From Diospyros lotus (lineage: Eukaryota; Streptophyta; Magnoliopsida; Ericales; Ebenaceae), in NCBI RefSeq assembly GCF_014633365.1, contig NC_068347.1:23830433-23894432 (forward strand): a stretch of 64,000 nucleotides of DNA. Reading direction: 5' to 3'. The position numbers were made by a program, and so were the translations under genes. Below, in pieces: positions 36,601 through 48,600 of the stretch. The notes beneath the pieces are model-generated. The model was not told the DNA's origin. It made no database searches and worked only from the letters and a program-made list of their open reading frames with translations. Position 1 is the stretch's first letter; each line of letters starts with the position of its first letter.

Positions 36601-39600
36601 TTATCAAGGGAGAGAGTGTGAGTGAGCCACTGAAGGTGAATCAAATTCCAGTGGAGGTGCAGGGATTGTTGGAGGAATTTCATGATGTGGTTCCTGAGGA
36701 GTTGCCTAATGAGCTACCTCCTATGAGAGATATTCAACACCACATTGACTTGGTTCCTGGTGCTAGCTTGCCTAACCTACCACACTACATGATGAGTCCC
36801 AGAGATAATGAGATTTTGCGTGAGCAGGTAGAGGAATTGTTGAGAAAAAGGCATATTCAGACTAGCATGAGTCCATGTGCAGTGCCAGCATTATTGACAC
36901 CAAAGAAAGATGGGAGTTGGAGGATGTGTGTTGACAGTAGAGCCATCAACAAAATTACTATTGGGTACAAATTTCCAATTCCTAGGCTCGACGACATGCT
37001 TGATCAACTTGATGGGGCTGTGATTTTTACCAAAATTGATCTTAGAAGTGGTTATCATCAAATCAAAATTCGACTTGGAGATGAGTGGAAGACAGCTTTC
37101 GAGACGAGAGATGGGTTGTTTGAGTGGTTAGTCATGTCCTTTGGACTAACCAATGCACCAAGCACTTTCATGAGACTAATGAACCAAGTATTACGCCCTT
37201 TCATTGGTAAATTCGTTGTGGTGTATTTTGATGATATTTTGATATACAGTAAGTCTATTAATGAGCATGAGGGGCATATTCGAGAGGTGTTGAGTGTGTT
37301 GAGGGAAAACAAACTTTATGCTAATTTGAAGAAGTGTACTTTTATGAGTGAGAGCTTGTTGTTCTTGGGCTTTGTTATAAGCAAAGAGGACGTAAAGGTA
37401 GATGAGGAAAAAGTGCGAGCTATTAGAGAGTGGCCAACCCCTAAAAATGTCAGTGATGTGCGAAGTTTCCATGGGTTAGCAACTTTCTATAAGCGGTTTA
37501 TCAAACACTTTAGTAGTATTGTGGCTCCAATTACTGAGTGTTTAAAGAAAGGAAAGTTCCATTGGGGTGAAGAACAAGAGCAAAGTTTCACCTTGATAAA
37601 AGAGAAATTATGTATCGTTCCTATTTTAGCTTTGCTAAGCTTTGACAAATTGTTTGAGGTTGAGTGTGATGCGAGTGGAGTGGGCATAGGTGCTGTGTTG
37701 TCCCAAGAGAAGAGACCAATTGCATTTTTCAGTGAGAAGTTGTGTGAAGCCAGAAGAAAGTGGTCTACTTATGATAAGGAGTTTTATGCAGTGGTGAGGG
37801 CTCTTAAGACATGGGAACATTATTTGATTGCCAAAGAATTTGTTCTTTACACGGATCACCAAGCTCTTAAGTACTTGAGTAGCCAAAGGCAATTGAGGAG
37901 TGATATGCATGCTAGATGGTCTGCTTTTATTGATAAATTTCCATATAAAATTGTACATAAGTCGGGACAGCATAATTGAGTGGCGGACGCTTTGAGTAGG
38001 CGCGTGGATTTGATCAAGACCCTTAGTGTTGAGATTGTTGGGTTTGAGTGCTTAAAAGAATTATATGCGACAGACGAGGATTTCAAACATGTGTGGAAAC
38101 AATGCATGTCTCAGCAACCATCAGGAGATTTCTATGTGCATGATGGGTTTCTCATGAAGGGAAATCAGTTGTGCATCCCTTCCACATCTTTTCGTGAGAA
38201 AATTATTCGGGATTTGCATGGTGGTGGCTTAGCAGGGCATCTTGGCAGAGACAAGACTATTGAAGCTATTATGGGAAGGTATTATTGGCCAAGAGCAAGG
38301 AGAGATGTTTCTATTATTGTGGCGAGGTGTTGTATATGTCAAACAGCTAAGGGGCACTCTTCTAACTCCGATCTCTACATGCCATTGCCTATTCCCAATG
38401 CTATTTGGGAAGATTTGTCTATGGACTTCGTATTGGGTCTACCGCGAACCCAATGAGGTATGGATTTTGTTTTTGTAGTGGTTGATAGGTTTTCCAAAAT
38501 GGCGCACTTTCTCCCATGCAAGAAGACGGCAGATGCAGTAGCTACAGCCAAACTGTTTTTCAAGGAGATTGTTAAACTACATGGAGTCCCTAAAACTATT
38601 ACTTCGGATCGTGATACAAGGTTTTTGAGTCACTTCTGGATTACCTTGTGGAGAATGTTCGATTCATCTTTGAATTTCAGTAGCACAGCACATCTCCAGA
38701 CTGATGGACAGACAGAGGTGGTGAATCGTACCTTAGGAAATCTGATTCGCAGTGTTTGCAAAGACAAGCCAAGACAATGGGACCTAGTCATAGCTCAAGC
38801 GGAATTTGCCTACAACAACGCCATGCATAGCTCAACAGGAAGATCACCATTCTCTATCGTATACATGAAAGTTCCTAATCATGCATTGGATTTGGTAAAA
38901 TTGCCAAAGGTACCAGGTTTCAGTGTTGCAGCTAGTGACTTAGCCGAACACGTTCAAGCAGTTCAGGAAGATGTCAAGCAAAAGTTGCACGAGGCAAATA
39001 AAAAGTACAAGGCAGCAGCTGACAAGTATAGGAAGCACAAGGTATTTGCGGTTGGAGATGAAGTCATGATATTCTTGAAGAATGAACGGATTCCTACAGG
39101 ACAACAGAACAAGCTCAAGCCAAAGAAGTATGGTCCTTACAAGATTACAAAGAAGATCAATAATAATGCTTATGTTGTGGATTTGCCAAATCATATGGGT
39201 ATTTCCAAAACATTCAATGTTGCTGATCTTTCTTTGTATTTGCCGGACGTTGAGTTGTCATACCCAGATCATAATTCGAGGACGAATTCTTCTCAAGTGG
39301 AGGTGAATGATGCGGTCACCAATCAAGACCCGGCCCAAAGCCGACCCGACCACGTCGGAACAGTATTTTAATACTTCTTAAGTTTTAGAATTCTACTTGG
39401 TTTAGGATTCTACTTTATGTTATTTTAATACTTCTTAAGTTTTTAGAATTCTACTTGATTTAGGATTCAATTTCATGTTTCTACTTGATTTAGGATTCTA
39501 CTTCATGTTGGATTAGGATTTTAGTTGGATTTTGTTTATAAATATTAGATGGATTTGGATTAGCCAAATACTATAAATATGCCTAGGATCTAGAGTTTGT

Positions 39601-42600
39601 AATCAAGTTTTAATCAATCAAATTTCAGCAATCTATTTGGGTTTTCTTAGCAAAACAGTCTTGTTTTTGCGTCTTCTTGAAAGCCAAGTTTCGGCCACTG
39701 AAGTTTGCTCTTTCAAGGGTTTATTTTGGTGTGTTTTTTTCACACATGCGCTACACGCTACGTCATTCTTACAGCCACTTTTCTCATTAACAAACTTCCT
39801 TCTAACCTTCTAGGAAACAAAACTCCACTTCAACTTCTCTCTGAAGCCTATCCTAATGCTGTCCCTTATACTGTTCCAGCACCCCGAGTGTTTGGATGTG
39901 TTGCTTTTGTTCACATATCCTTGCAACACAGAAGTAAACTAGATCCAAGAGCCTTACGGTGTGTCTTTCTGGGTTATTGTCCCTCTCAAAAGGGGTACAA
40001 GTGTTACCCTCCTTCCAAAAGGATGTTTGTCTCTATGGATGTCACTTTTCATGAAGCTGATCCCTTTTTATCTCCATCTGTTCTCATCTTTAGGGGGAGA
40101 TTCACTCTAAGGATGATGACAACTTCCCATTAAAGTTAATTCCCTCCATCTAGTGGATCAGCTGGGCAAACCAATCCAGAACCCAGCCGCACTGACTGTG
40201 ATTCTCAACTGGATCTTAATGAGAAGCAGCAATGATTCAAGAGTCCACTACATGTTTACTCAAGGAAAGGGAAGTCTAATTCAACTCAAAAACAGGTTCA
40301 ATCATCTGAACCAGATCCTATGACTGAGATAACTCACTCTCCCATGGATAATACTTCACATGATCTTGATCTCCATATTACCCTTAGAAAAGGAACCCAG
40401 AGCTGTACACAACACCCAATTTCCCACTTTATTTCTTATGATAAAATGTCTTCTCAGCATAAAGCCTTTCTTACTACCCTTAATTCTATTGATGTTCCCA
40501 CAAATATACAAGAAGTTTTGAAAGACAGAAATTGGGTTCAAGCCATGAAAGAGGAGATGAAAGCACTTGAGAAGAATGAGACATGTGACATTGTCACGGG
40601 ACCAAAGGGAGTTGTGTTGGTAGGATGAATATGGGTTTATACCTTGAACTATAAAGCAGATGGCTCTTTGGAAAGATACAAGACAAGGCTTGTAGCTAAT
40701 AGACATACTCAAAGATATGGGGTTGACTATCTAGAGACCTTTGCACCTGTGGCAAAGATGAATTTTATCTGAGTCTTATTATCTTTGGCTGCAGTTTTTG
40801 GTTGGAGTCGACAACAATTTGATGTAAAAAATGCATTCTTACTTGGAGACCTAAAGGAGACAGTTTATATGGAGTTACCACTAGGATTTGCACATAATAT
40901 TGAAGACAGTAAAGTATGCCACCTTAAAAAAGGTCCTCTATGGCTTAAAACAGTCCCTGAAGGCATGGTTTGAGAGATTCACACAGGCCATGACAAAGAT
41001 GGAGTACTGCCAAAGCAGAGGAGACCACACCCTGTTTATAAAACACTCATCCAAGGGTAAAGTTACTGCACTTATAAACTATGTGGATGACATTATTATA
41101 ACGAGGAATGAAATGGCTGAAAGAAGATGTCTTTAAGAAACATTGGCTAAGGAATTTGAAATCAAGGGCCTCAGAAAGTTAAAATATTTTCTTGGGGTTG
41201 AAGTAGCCTACTCCAAGGAAGGTATTTTCTTATCTCAATGAAATTATGTGCTGGACCATTTGAAAGAAACTGGTATTCTAGGTGGTAAGGCTGCAAGTAC
41301 CCCTATTGAACAAAATCATAGGCTGACTGAACTGCACGATGACAATAAAATTGACAAAGGAAGGTATCAACAGCTAGTTGGTAAATTGATGTCTCTCTCA
41401 TACAAGACTGGATATAGCCTTTGCAATTGGTGTTGTTAGTCAGTTTATGCATAATCCAAGGTTGGAACACACGCAAGCTATTCATAGAATCCTCCATCAT
41501 CTGAAATCTACTCTAGGGAGAGGTATCCTATTTCCATCTAATCCAGATCTATGTCTAACAGCATATACGAATGTTGACTATGCAGGCTCTTTATCTGACA
41601 CAAGGTCTACCTTGGGCTATTGCACTTTCCTAGGGAATAATTTAGTTACATGGAGAAGTAGAACACAGAATGTGGTGGCAAGATCAAGTGCAGAAGAAAA
41701 ATTCAAGGCAATGGCCCTTGGTGTTTGTGAGTTAATGTGGCTTAAGATCATTTTAGATGATTTGGGAATTCAGAGGAATCAGAACATGAAGTTGTATTGT
41801 GATAATATGTCAAACCATAAATATTGCACATAATATTGTGCAACATGACCAAACCAAGCATGTGGAGATTGATAGGCACTTCATTAAGGAAAAGATAGAA
41901 GCAGACTTCTTAACCTACTGAAGAACAAATTGCTGATGTTTTGACCAAGGGACTTCCTCCAAGAAGATTTCAGAACTTAACCAGCAAGTTAGGACTGATA
42001 GATATTCGTTCCTCAGCTTGAGGGGGAGTGTTAAAAATTATTCACGACAATCTTGCAATTGCCAGCCATTATCTTCACTATCTTTGATTGATTGAAAATT
42101 AATTCTTTCCTATTTTTTCTTTTCCCAATTTATACCCCTATAATTTAGGATCTAATTGATTGATCCCCTTGATTAAGGATCTGAATCCTTTATTTAGGAA
42201 CCAATTCCTTTGATTTAGGATATGCACTCTTTCTTAGAAAGTGTAGCCCATTGTATATAAATATAGGAAACGATGTAGATATAAAATATACGAATATTAT
42301 TCAAGTTTTCTTACAAAATGTTGCATACAAACATGACCCTCCCCAACCTTCGTGAAGTGGGGAGTCTCATGCACTAAGGATGCTCTTTTTTTATTCTTCA
42401 AATTTAGAAATTTAACCTTTGTTCTATTAAAAGATTTTGTTATCTAGGGATTGTTCACTTGTCACCCTCTACCTTTCCCCCCACTTTTCCTTGGGCTTAT
42501 GTTTATTAGAGTATTTCCATGTGCAAATTTGAGTTAAGACAACAAACACAACCATTTTGGGCATGCTTGGAAACATGGCCATCTGTACATTTTCTATTTT

Positions 42601-45600
42601 ATTTTCATGATGTTGGAATGGAAAATTTGGAAGGTTGCTTGGCTACAAAATTTTCTATCTCAAATAATGAGAACAAATGAGATGAACTGCAGAAACAGCA
42701 GCAAGAAACACCCTTTGCATGTGTGAAGTTTTGAGAGAGAAAAATGTTATGTCTTATTCACAATGTGGTATATCTATATATACCAAGTACAACTAGCTTA
42801 ACCATAAGGTACGACCCTATCTCTAATATATATATATATATATTATATGTACAATACTATACATAATATACTAATTCTAACACTCCTCCTCAAGCGGGCG
42901 CATATATATTATATGTGCCTAGCTTGGTACAAATGTAGGTAAGTCGTGGACCATGTACTGCCTTGGTAAGAAGATCAGCCAGGTAGTCATTAGAGCTAAC
43001 AAATGATGTACTAATCTCTCCAGAAATCAATTTCTATCTCACAAAGTGACAATCTATCTCTATGTGTTTGATTCGCTCATGAAAAATTAGATTAGAGGCA
43101 ATATGAAAAGCCGCCTGATTATCACAAATAAGTTGCATAGGTCCTGAATCTCTAAATTTCAACTTCGTAAGAAGTTGCTTGAGCCAAATCAACTCACATG
43201 TGGCTAAAGCCATAGCCAGATATTCCGCTTCTGCGCTAGATCAAGCCACAACATTTTGCTTCTTATTCTTCCAAGACACCAAATTTCCTCCAATCAAGAT
43301 ACAATAATTCGAGATAGGACGTCTATCTGTGGGACAACCAACCCAATCTACATCAGTATATCCAACAACCTGCTTTTGTCATTTGTTCTCAAACAACAAG
43401 TCTTTACTAGGAGCACTTTTAATGTATCTCAAGATACGCACTAAAGCGTGCCAGTGACTAGCACATGAGAAGTCCAAGAATTGACTTACCACACTAATAG
43501 AAAAAGAGATGTCTGGTTGTGTAATGGTGAGATAATTAAGCTTCCCAACTAGCCTCCTATATCGCCAAGGATCCTCCAATGGCTCTCCCTTGTCTTGGTA
43601 CAAGCTTAATATTAGGATCCATAGGACTATTTATAGGTTGGGAATCAAGCATACTAGTCTCTTCCAAAATATCTAAGGCATACTTACTTCGAAAGATGCA
43701 CACACCATGGGCAGAGTGAGCTACCTCAATACCAAGAAAATATTTCAACCTGCCCAAATCCTTGGTCTAAAAATAAGAATGCAAATGAGTCTTCAACTGC
43801 CCAATACCAACGTCATCATCTCCTATAATAATAATGTCATCTACGTATAACCACCAATAATATAACTCCAGTAGGAGAATGGCGATAGAAAACAAAATGA
43901 TCAGTTTCACTTCTAGTCATACCAAAAGACTGGATGACTAAACTGAAGCGACCAAACTAGCACTGAGGAGATTGCTTTAGGCCATATAAGGACTTTTTCC
44001 GGCGACATACCAGTTGGGACTCCCCCTGAGCAACAAAACCAAGAGGTTGCTCCATATATACTTCCTCTTGAAGGTCGCCATGAAAAAAAACATTTTTAAC
44101 ATCCAGATGATAAAGAGGCCATTGCTGAATAGCAGTGATAGCAAGAAAAGCACGAACAAAAGCAATCTTAGCCACGGGAGATAATGTATCACCATAATCC
44201 AAGCCAAAAATTTGAGTATAGACCTTAGCAACCAATCGAGCCTTCAGATGATCAATAGAACCATCTGGACCAACCTTAATTGTAAACACCCACCGACAAC
44301 CAATTGTAGACTTCCTGGGAGGGAGAGGAACTAAATCCCATGTCTCTCATTAGTCAACAAGGCAAACATCTCCTCATCCATAGCATGTCACCGCCCAGGG
44401 TGAGAAAGAGCTTCAGTATCTGTCTTAGGGATAGAAACAGACGAAAGAGAAGAGACAAAAGCAGAACAAATAGATGACAAACGATGATAGGTCACAAAAG
44501 TATAAATAGGATGAGGATTGTGAGTGGAACGTGTACCTCGACAAATAGGAGCTTGGGCAAAGTCAGAGGGAGACGAAATAATGGCACCAACTGGGAGCGG
44601 GAGCGGTAGGTACTGATGAAGGCTTACAACAATGCTGATAAGTTTGGAGAGGAACAGAAACAGGTGCTAGGACCAGAGAAGGAAAAGAAGGGACATGAAG
44701 AACCTCATAAATGGAGGAAGAAGACCTATCAGGTGAAGAAGAGAAAAAAGGTGTAGACTCAAAGAATGTGACATCAGAAGAGAGAAAATACCTACCAAGT
44801 TCAGGGGAGTAGCACTTGTATCCCTTTTAATGGCGAGAGTAGCCTAGGAACACACACTTGATCGAGTGAGGAGACAATTTATCACGACCAAAGGAAAGAG
44901 ATGGGCAAAACAGGCTGATCCAAAGACACGAGAAGGAATAGGATAGATGGGATCATGAGGAAAGAGTAAAGTATGTGGAATGGCCCCATTCAGAACAGTG
45001 GATGGGATCCTGTTGATTAGATAACTAGAAATGAAAAGAGCAGCATCCCAAAAGACAACAGGTGCTTGCATGTGAAGGAGAAGTGTCCGAGCAATCTCAA
45101 TGAGATGACAATTTTTACTTTCAGCTACCCTATTTTGTTGTGGAGTATAAGGACAAAACAACTGTAGACAATACCCCGAGATGAGAGAAAAGCTTAAAAT
45201 GCATGAGAACAATATTCTTTGGCATTATCATTGCGAAGGACCTGAATGGTACGACCAAATTGATTAGAGATTTCATTACAAAAGGAAGTAAATAAAGATT
45301 GCAATTCAAAACAATCTTTCATTAAGCCAAGCACAACCAGAATGATCATCAATAAATGTAACAAAATAGGAAAAACCTTTTTTAGATTTGACTCTACTAG
45401 GACTCCAAATGTCTGAATGGACAAGATCAAAAGGAGCATCATCTCGTTTATTAAGACAACTAGGATAAGAAGAATGAACATGTTTTCCTAGCTAACAAGA
45501 CTCACATTCTAGAATAGTCAACGAAGACAATGAAGGAATCATTTGTTGAAGAGTAGATAAGTGAGGATGACCAAGTTGAGAATGAATTTGAAGAGGAGAT

Positions 45601-48600
45601 GCTTTTGTAGTAGCACAAGCAGACACTGTAGATGACAGCAGGGCAAGATGGTAAAGTCTCTCAAACTCATGTCGATGCCAATCGTTTGTCCCGTACCCCG
45701 ATCCTACACAAGAACAGATTCAGAATCAAAGATAACATGACAATTCAAAGAACAAGTGAGACAACAAATGTAAATGAGACTATATGGACAACTAGGGACA
45801 TGAAAAACAGAATTAAGAGAAATAGACGGATGTGGATTAGCCCTACCGATACTAGTGGGAAAGGTTTTAGACCCATCAGCCACAATGATTAGAGGAAGGG
45901 ACGTAGAGGAATCAAAATGAGAGAATAAGGATTTATTACCAGAAATATGCTCTGAAGCTGCTGAATCAAGAATCCAAGGACTAAGCTGAGAATGAGTAAG
46001 ACAAATATGAGAAGTACCATTGGGTGACTGTGCAGAAGAAGTAGACTCTTGGGAGATGAGGCCTGCTGAGTTGCCCGAAGCTAACAATACTTAGCCAACT
46101 CCTCAGCAGAGATCATATATGTAGAGGCTGATCGCTTAGTGTGAGAAGTATCAGGTACCACGAACTGTGTCATTACCATCAGGAATTGCAACATTGGCCT
46201 TGGAAGGGCGACCATGGAGTGCATAACATGTTTCCTTATAATAACCAGGGCGATGACAATAATTACAATAAGGGCGCCTACCACTGCGACTATGCCTAGC
46301 ACCTCGACCACATCCACCTCCAGGTCCAAACTCAGAGGAAGATCTAGGAATCTGAGAGACCAGTATAGATCGCTCTCCAACTGAAGCCTTGGAAAATGCT
46401 TGTGTACTTAGAAGAATCTGGGCAAACACCTCTTCCATGGTAGGAATGGTGGGAATCCTCAGGATTTGAGTGCGAACACCCCCCATATTGGGCCCAAGGC
46501 CTGTCAGGGTGAGCACCCTAAACAACTTGTCCCTTTGTTGCTTTTGCTCATTGAGATCAGTTGTAACTGAGAGCATAACATTAAAATCTGTCACAACAAA
46601 CTAGATACAACCCAAGTAAGTAGGCACATCTAAGTCCCCCTTTTTAATATTGAACAAATTACTAATGATAGTATATAAACACACAATATCATTAGTATAT
46701 AGTTGCTGAGCACAAGACCAAATATCGAAACAGTTCTCATAAACAAGAAATAAATGAATTAAATCAACATCTATAAACTACCATAACAAAGTAACCAAGT
46801 GTGCATCTATGCGATCCCAGACAGTCTTATCTGCTTCAGCAATGTTAAAAAGCCTCGTAGTCAAATGATCACTAACACCATGCCCACGAAACCACATTTG
46901 AACAGACGCTGACCAAGACATCTAGCTCTTACCATTCAACTTGTCAGTGATAATAGCGGTAATACCAGATAAAGACAGTTCATGGATAGGTACAGTCACC
47001 GATGAAGATGGACTCACAACTTCAAGTTTTGAAGAGGTCATAGCGGAAAACCAAGCACAACCAAACTAGATTTGAGATTGTAAAGAAAAACCAGATCTAA
47101 AACTGTGAAACAAGACTACAAATCAAATCTGAAACAAATCCGAAATTGTGAAGCTTAAATCTAAAATTAAAGAAAGTTGCTGCAAACCAGATTTGAGGCT
47201 GTGAAACCGAGATTTGAGGCCGACAGTCTAATAGATTGCCATGAAAGTGAAGAAGAAGACTGGCTAGAAGCAGATCTAGGGTCACTGTCGCAAGAGGAAG
47301 CAGATCTGGCCCGGATTTGAAGAACGATGGTCCGATCTAAGAGATTGACTACCGAATCTGAGGGATTGACGGCCAGATCTGAGAAATTATGTTTGGATCT
47401 GAAGATCGATGGGCGGATCTAAAGATTGACAGCCGGATCTGAAGATCGACGGTCAGATCTAAGCAATGATGGTTAGATCTGAAGATTGATGATTGGATCT
47501 GAGGGATTTACGGCAGAATCTGAAGAATGATGGCCAGATTTGAGCGACGACGGCGGCGGCGGCGGCGGCTCACAGATCTAGACGATGATGGCAAATCTGA
47601 TGGTGAGTCCTTGCAGATCTGACGGTGGCTATGGTGGCGAAATCTTAATCGTGGAAGATCAACGGTCGCAGGAGACCGACCGACGATGAGAGGCAACGAC
47701 AGCCAAAGGTAGATCAATGGTCATGATGGACCAAATCTGGGATATCGGCGACGAAGGCAGCAATTACCTAGTCAACTCAACGGCAACTTGCGATCGCTGA
47801 CAATGAAAGAGAAGGCGAAAAACAAAGGCAGCTGTTGGTGAAGACAAACCACAGCGGTGGCGGTAGTTTCAGATCTTGGGAGACTTCGACGAAGAAGGAA
47901 ACCTCAGGCAGACAAATCTGGAAGATGAAGAGCTACAAAGGGCCACAAGAAGAATAGTCGATGACGGCAATGGTCGACGGTAACAGGGGCGACAGTGGCA
48001 GCGGCAAGTTACGCAAGGAAGAAGGTGGTTGTACGCGAGGAAGAAGATGGCTCTGATACCATGTGAAGTTTTGAGAGAGGGAAAAATGTTGTCTTATTCA
48101 CAATGTGGTATATCTATATATACCAATAAGGTATAACTAGCTTAAGCATAAGGTACAACCCTATCTCTAATATATATATATATATATTATGTGTACAACA
48201 CTATACATAATATACTAATTCTAACAGCATGAAAAAGATTTCCATCCCATGCTCTTTCCATTTCACTCCCAGGCACTAGCATTCTGTGTGATAACCCTTT
48301 CTCGTTCTCCGATAGCAATGATGACCTCAATGACTTCTCCTACAATGGCCTCTGATGACTCTTTCACTCTCCAATGCATATGTATGCATACTGAAAATCT
48401 TGTCTACTCTCTCTCTCTCTCTCTCTCTACATACGTGCACCCACCCGCACATAGAAACGAACAAGGAAACCCTAGATTTGGGGATGCCAAACCCTGATCT
48501 TGGTTCAGCAACCTCTAATCTTGGGCCCCTCTCTCTCTATGTACATGTATGTGTGAACACACAAGCACACTGAAATGAACAATATGACCCTTGTTATTAA

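Larger units (their letters stand above)
34305..39765 (+). mobile_element. T10: nearly complete Ty3/Gypsy element nested in T9
   Basis: Perfect target duplication TTCTT (34300-34304, 39766-39770). LTRs 34305-34778 and 39308-39765 begin TGATGCG and end CGTCA. Primer site TGGTATCAGAG at 34781, purine-rich AAGTGGAGGTGAA before the 3' LTR. Gag and pol are complete in order with only point stops and one small frameshift, making it the youngest and least damaged autonomous-type element here. It is in sense orientation to both T9 and CNOT9. Confidence 0.93.
31827..42315 (+). mobile_element. T9: Ty1/Copia in CNOT9 intron 5, split by Gypsy T10
   Basis: LTRs 31827-32112 and 42029-42315 (286-287 bp, TGTTAAA to CTTACA), primer site TGGTATCAGAGCC at 32113, purine tract GAGGGGGAG at 42020-42028. 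Flanks GAATG (31822) and AAATG (42316) match at four of five bases. It is in sense orientation to CNOT9. Gag to RNase H are all recognisable. T10 interrupts integrase at 34304. Without T10 it is about 5.0 kb, a normal Copia length. Confidence 0.9.
42722..48226 (-). mobile_element. T11: Ty1/Copia with short LTRs, antisense in CNOT9 intron 5
   Basis: LTRs 42722-42882 and 48062-48226 (161 and 165 bp, TGTGAAG to CTAACA), perfect target duplication GCATG (42717-42721, 48227-48231), minus-strand primer site TGGTATCAGAGCC (48061-48049) and purine tract as the complement of 42883-42894. Gag, protease, integrase, RT and RNase H lie in Copia order on the minus strand, all with stops. Length 5.5 kb. Confidence 0.93.

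Noticed and set aside
37058..38107. Several minus-strand frames within T10 pol
   Set aside because: They are antisense to the intact RT/RNase H frame.
47508..47717. Minus-strand frame with an Arg/Ser-rich end in the T11 leader
   Set aside because: The Arg run is a translation of the (GGC)n/GAC repeat; no start context or domain.
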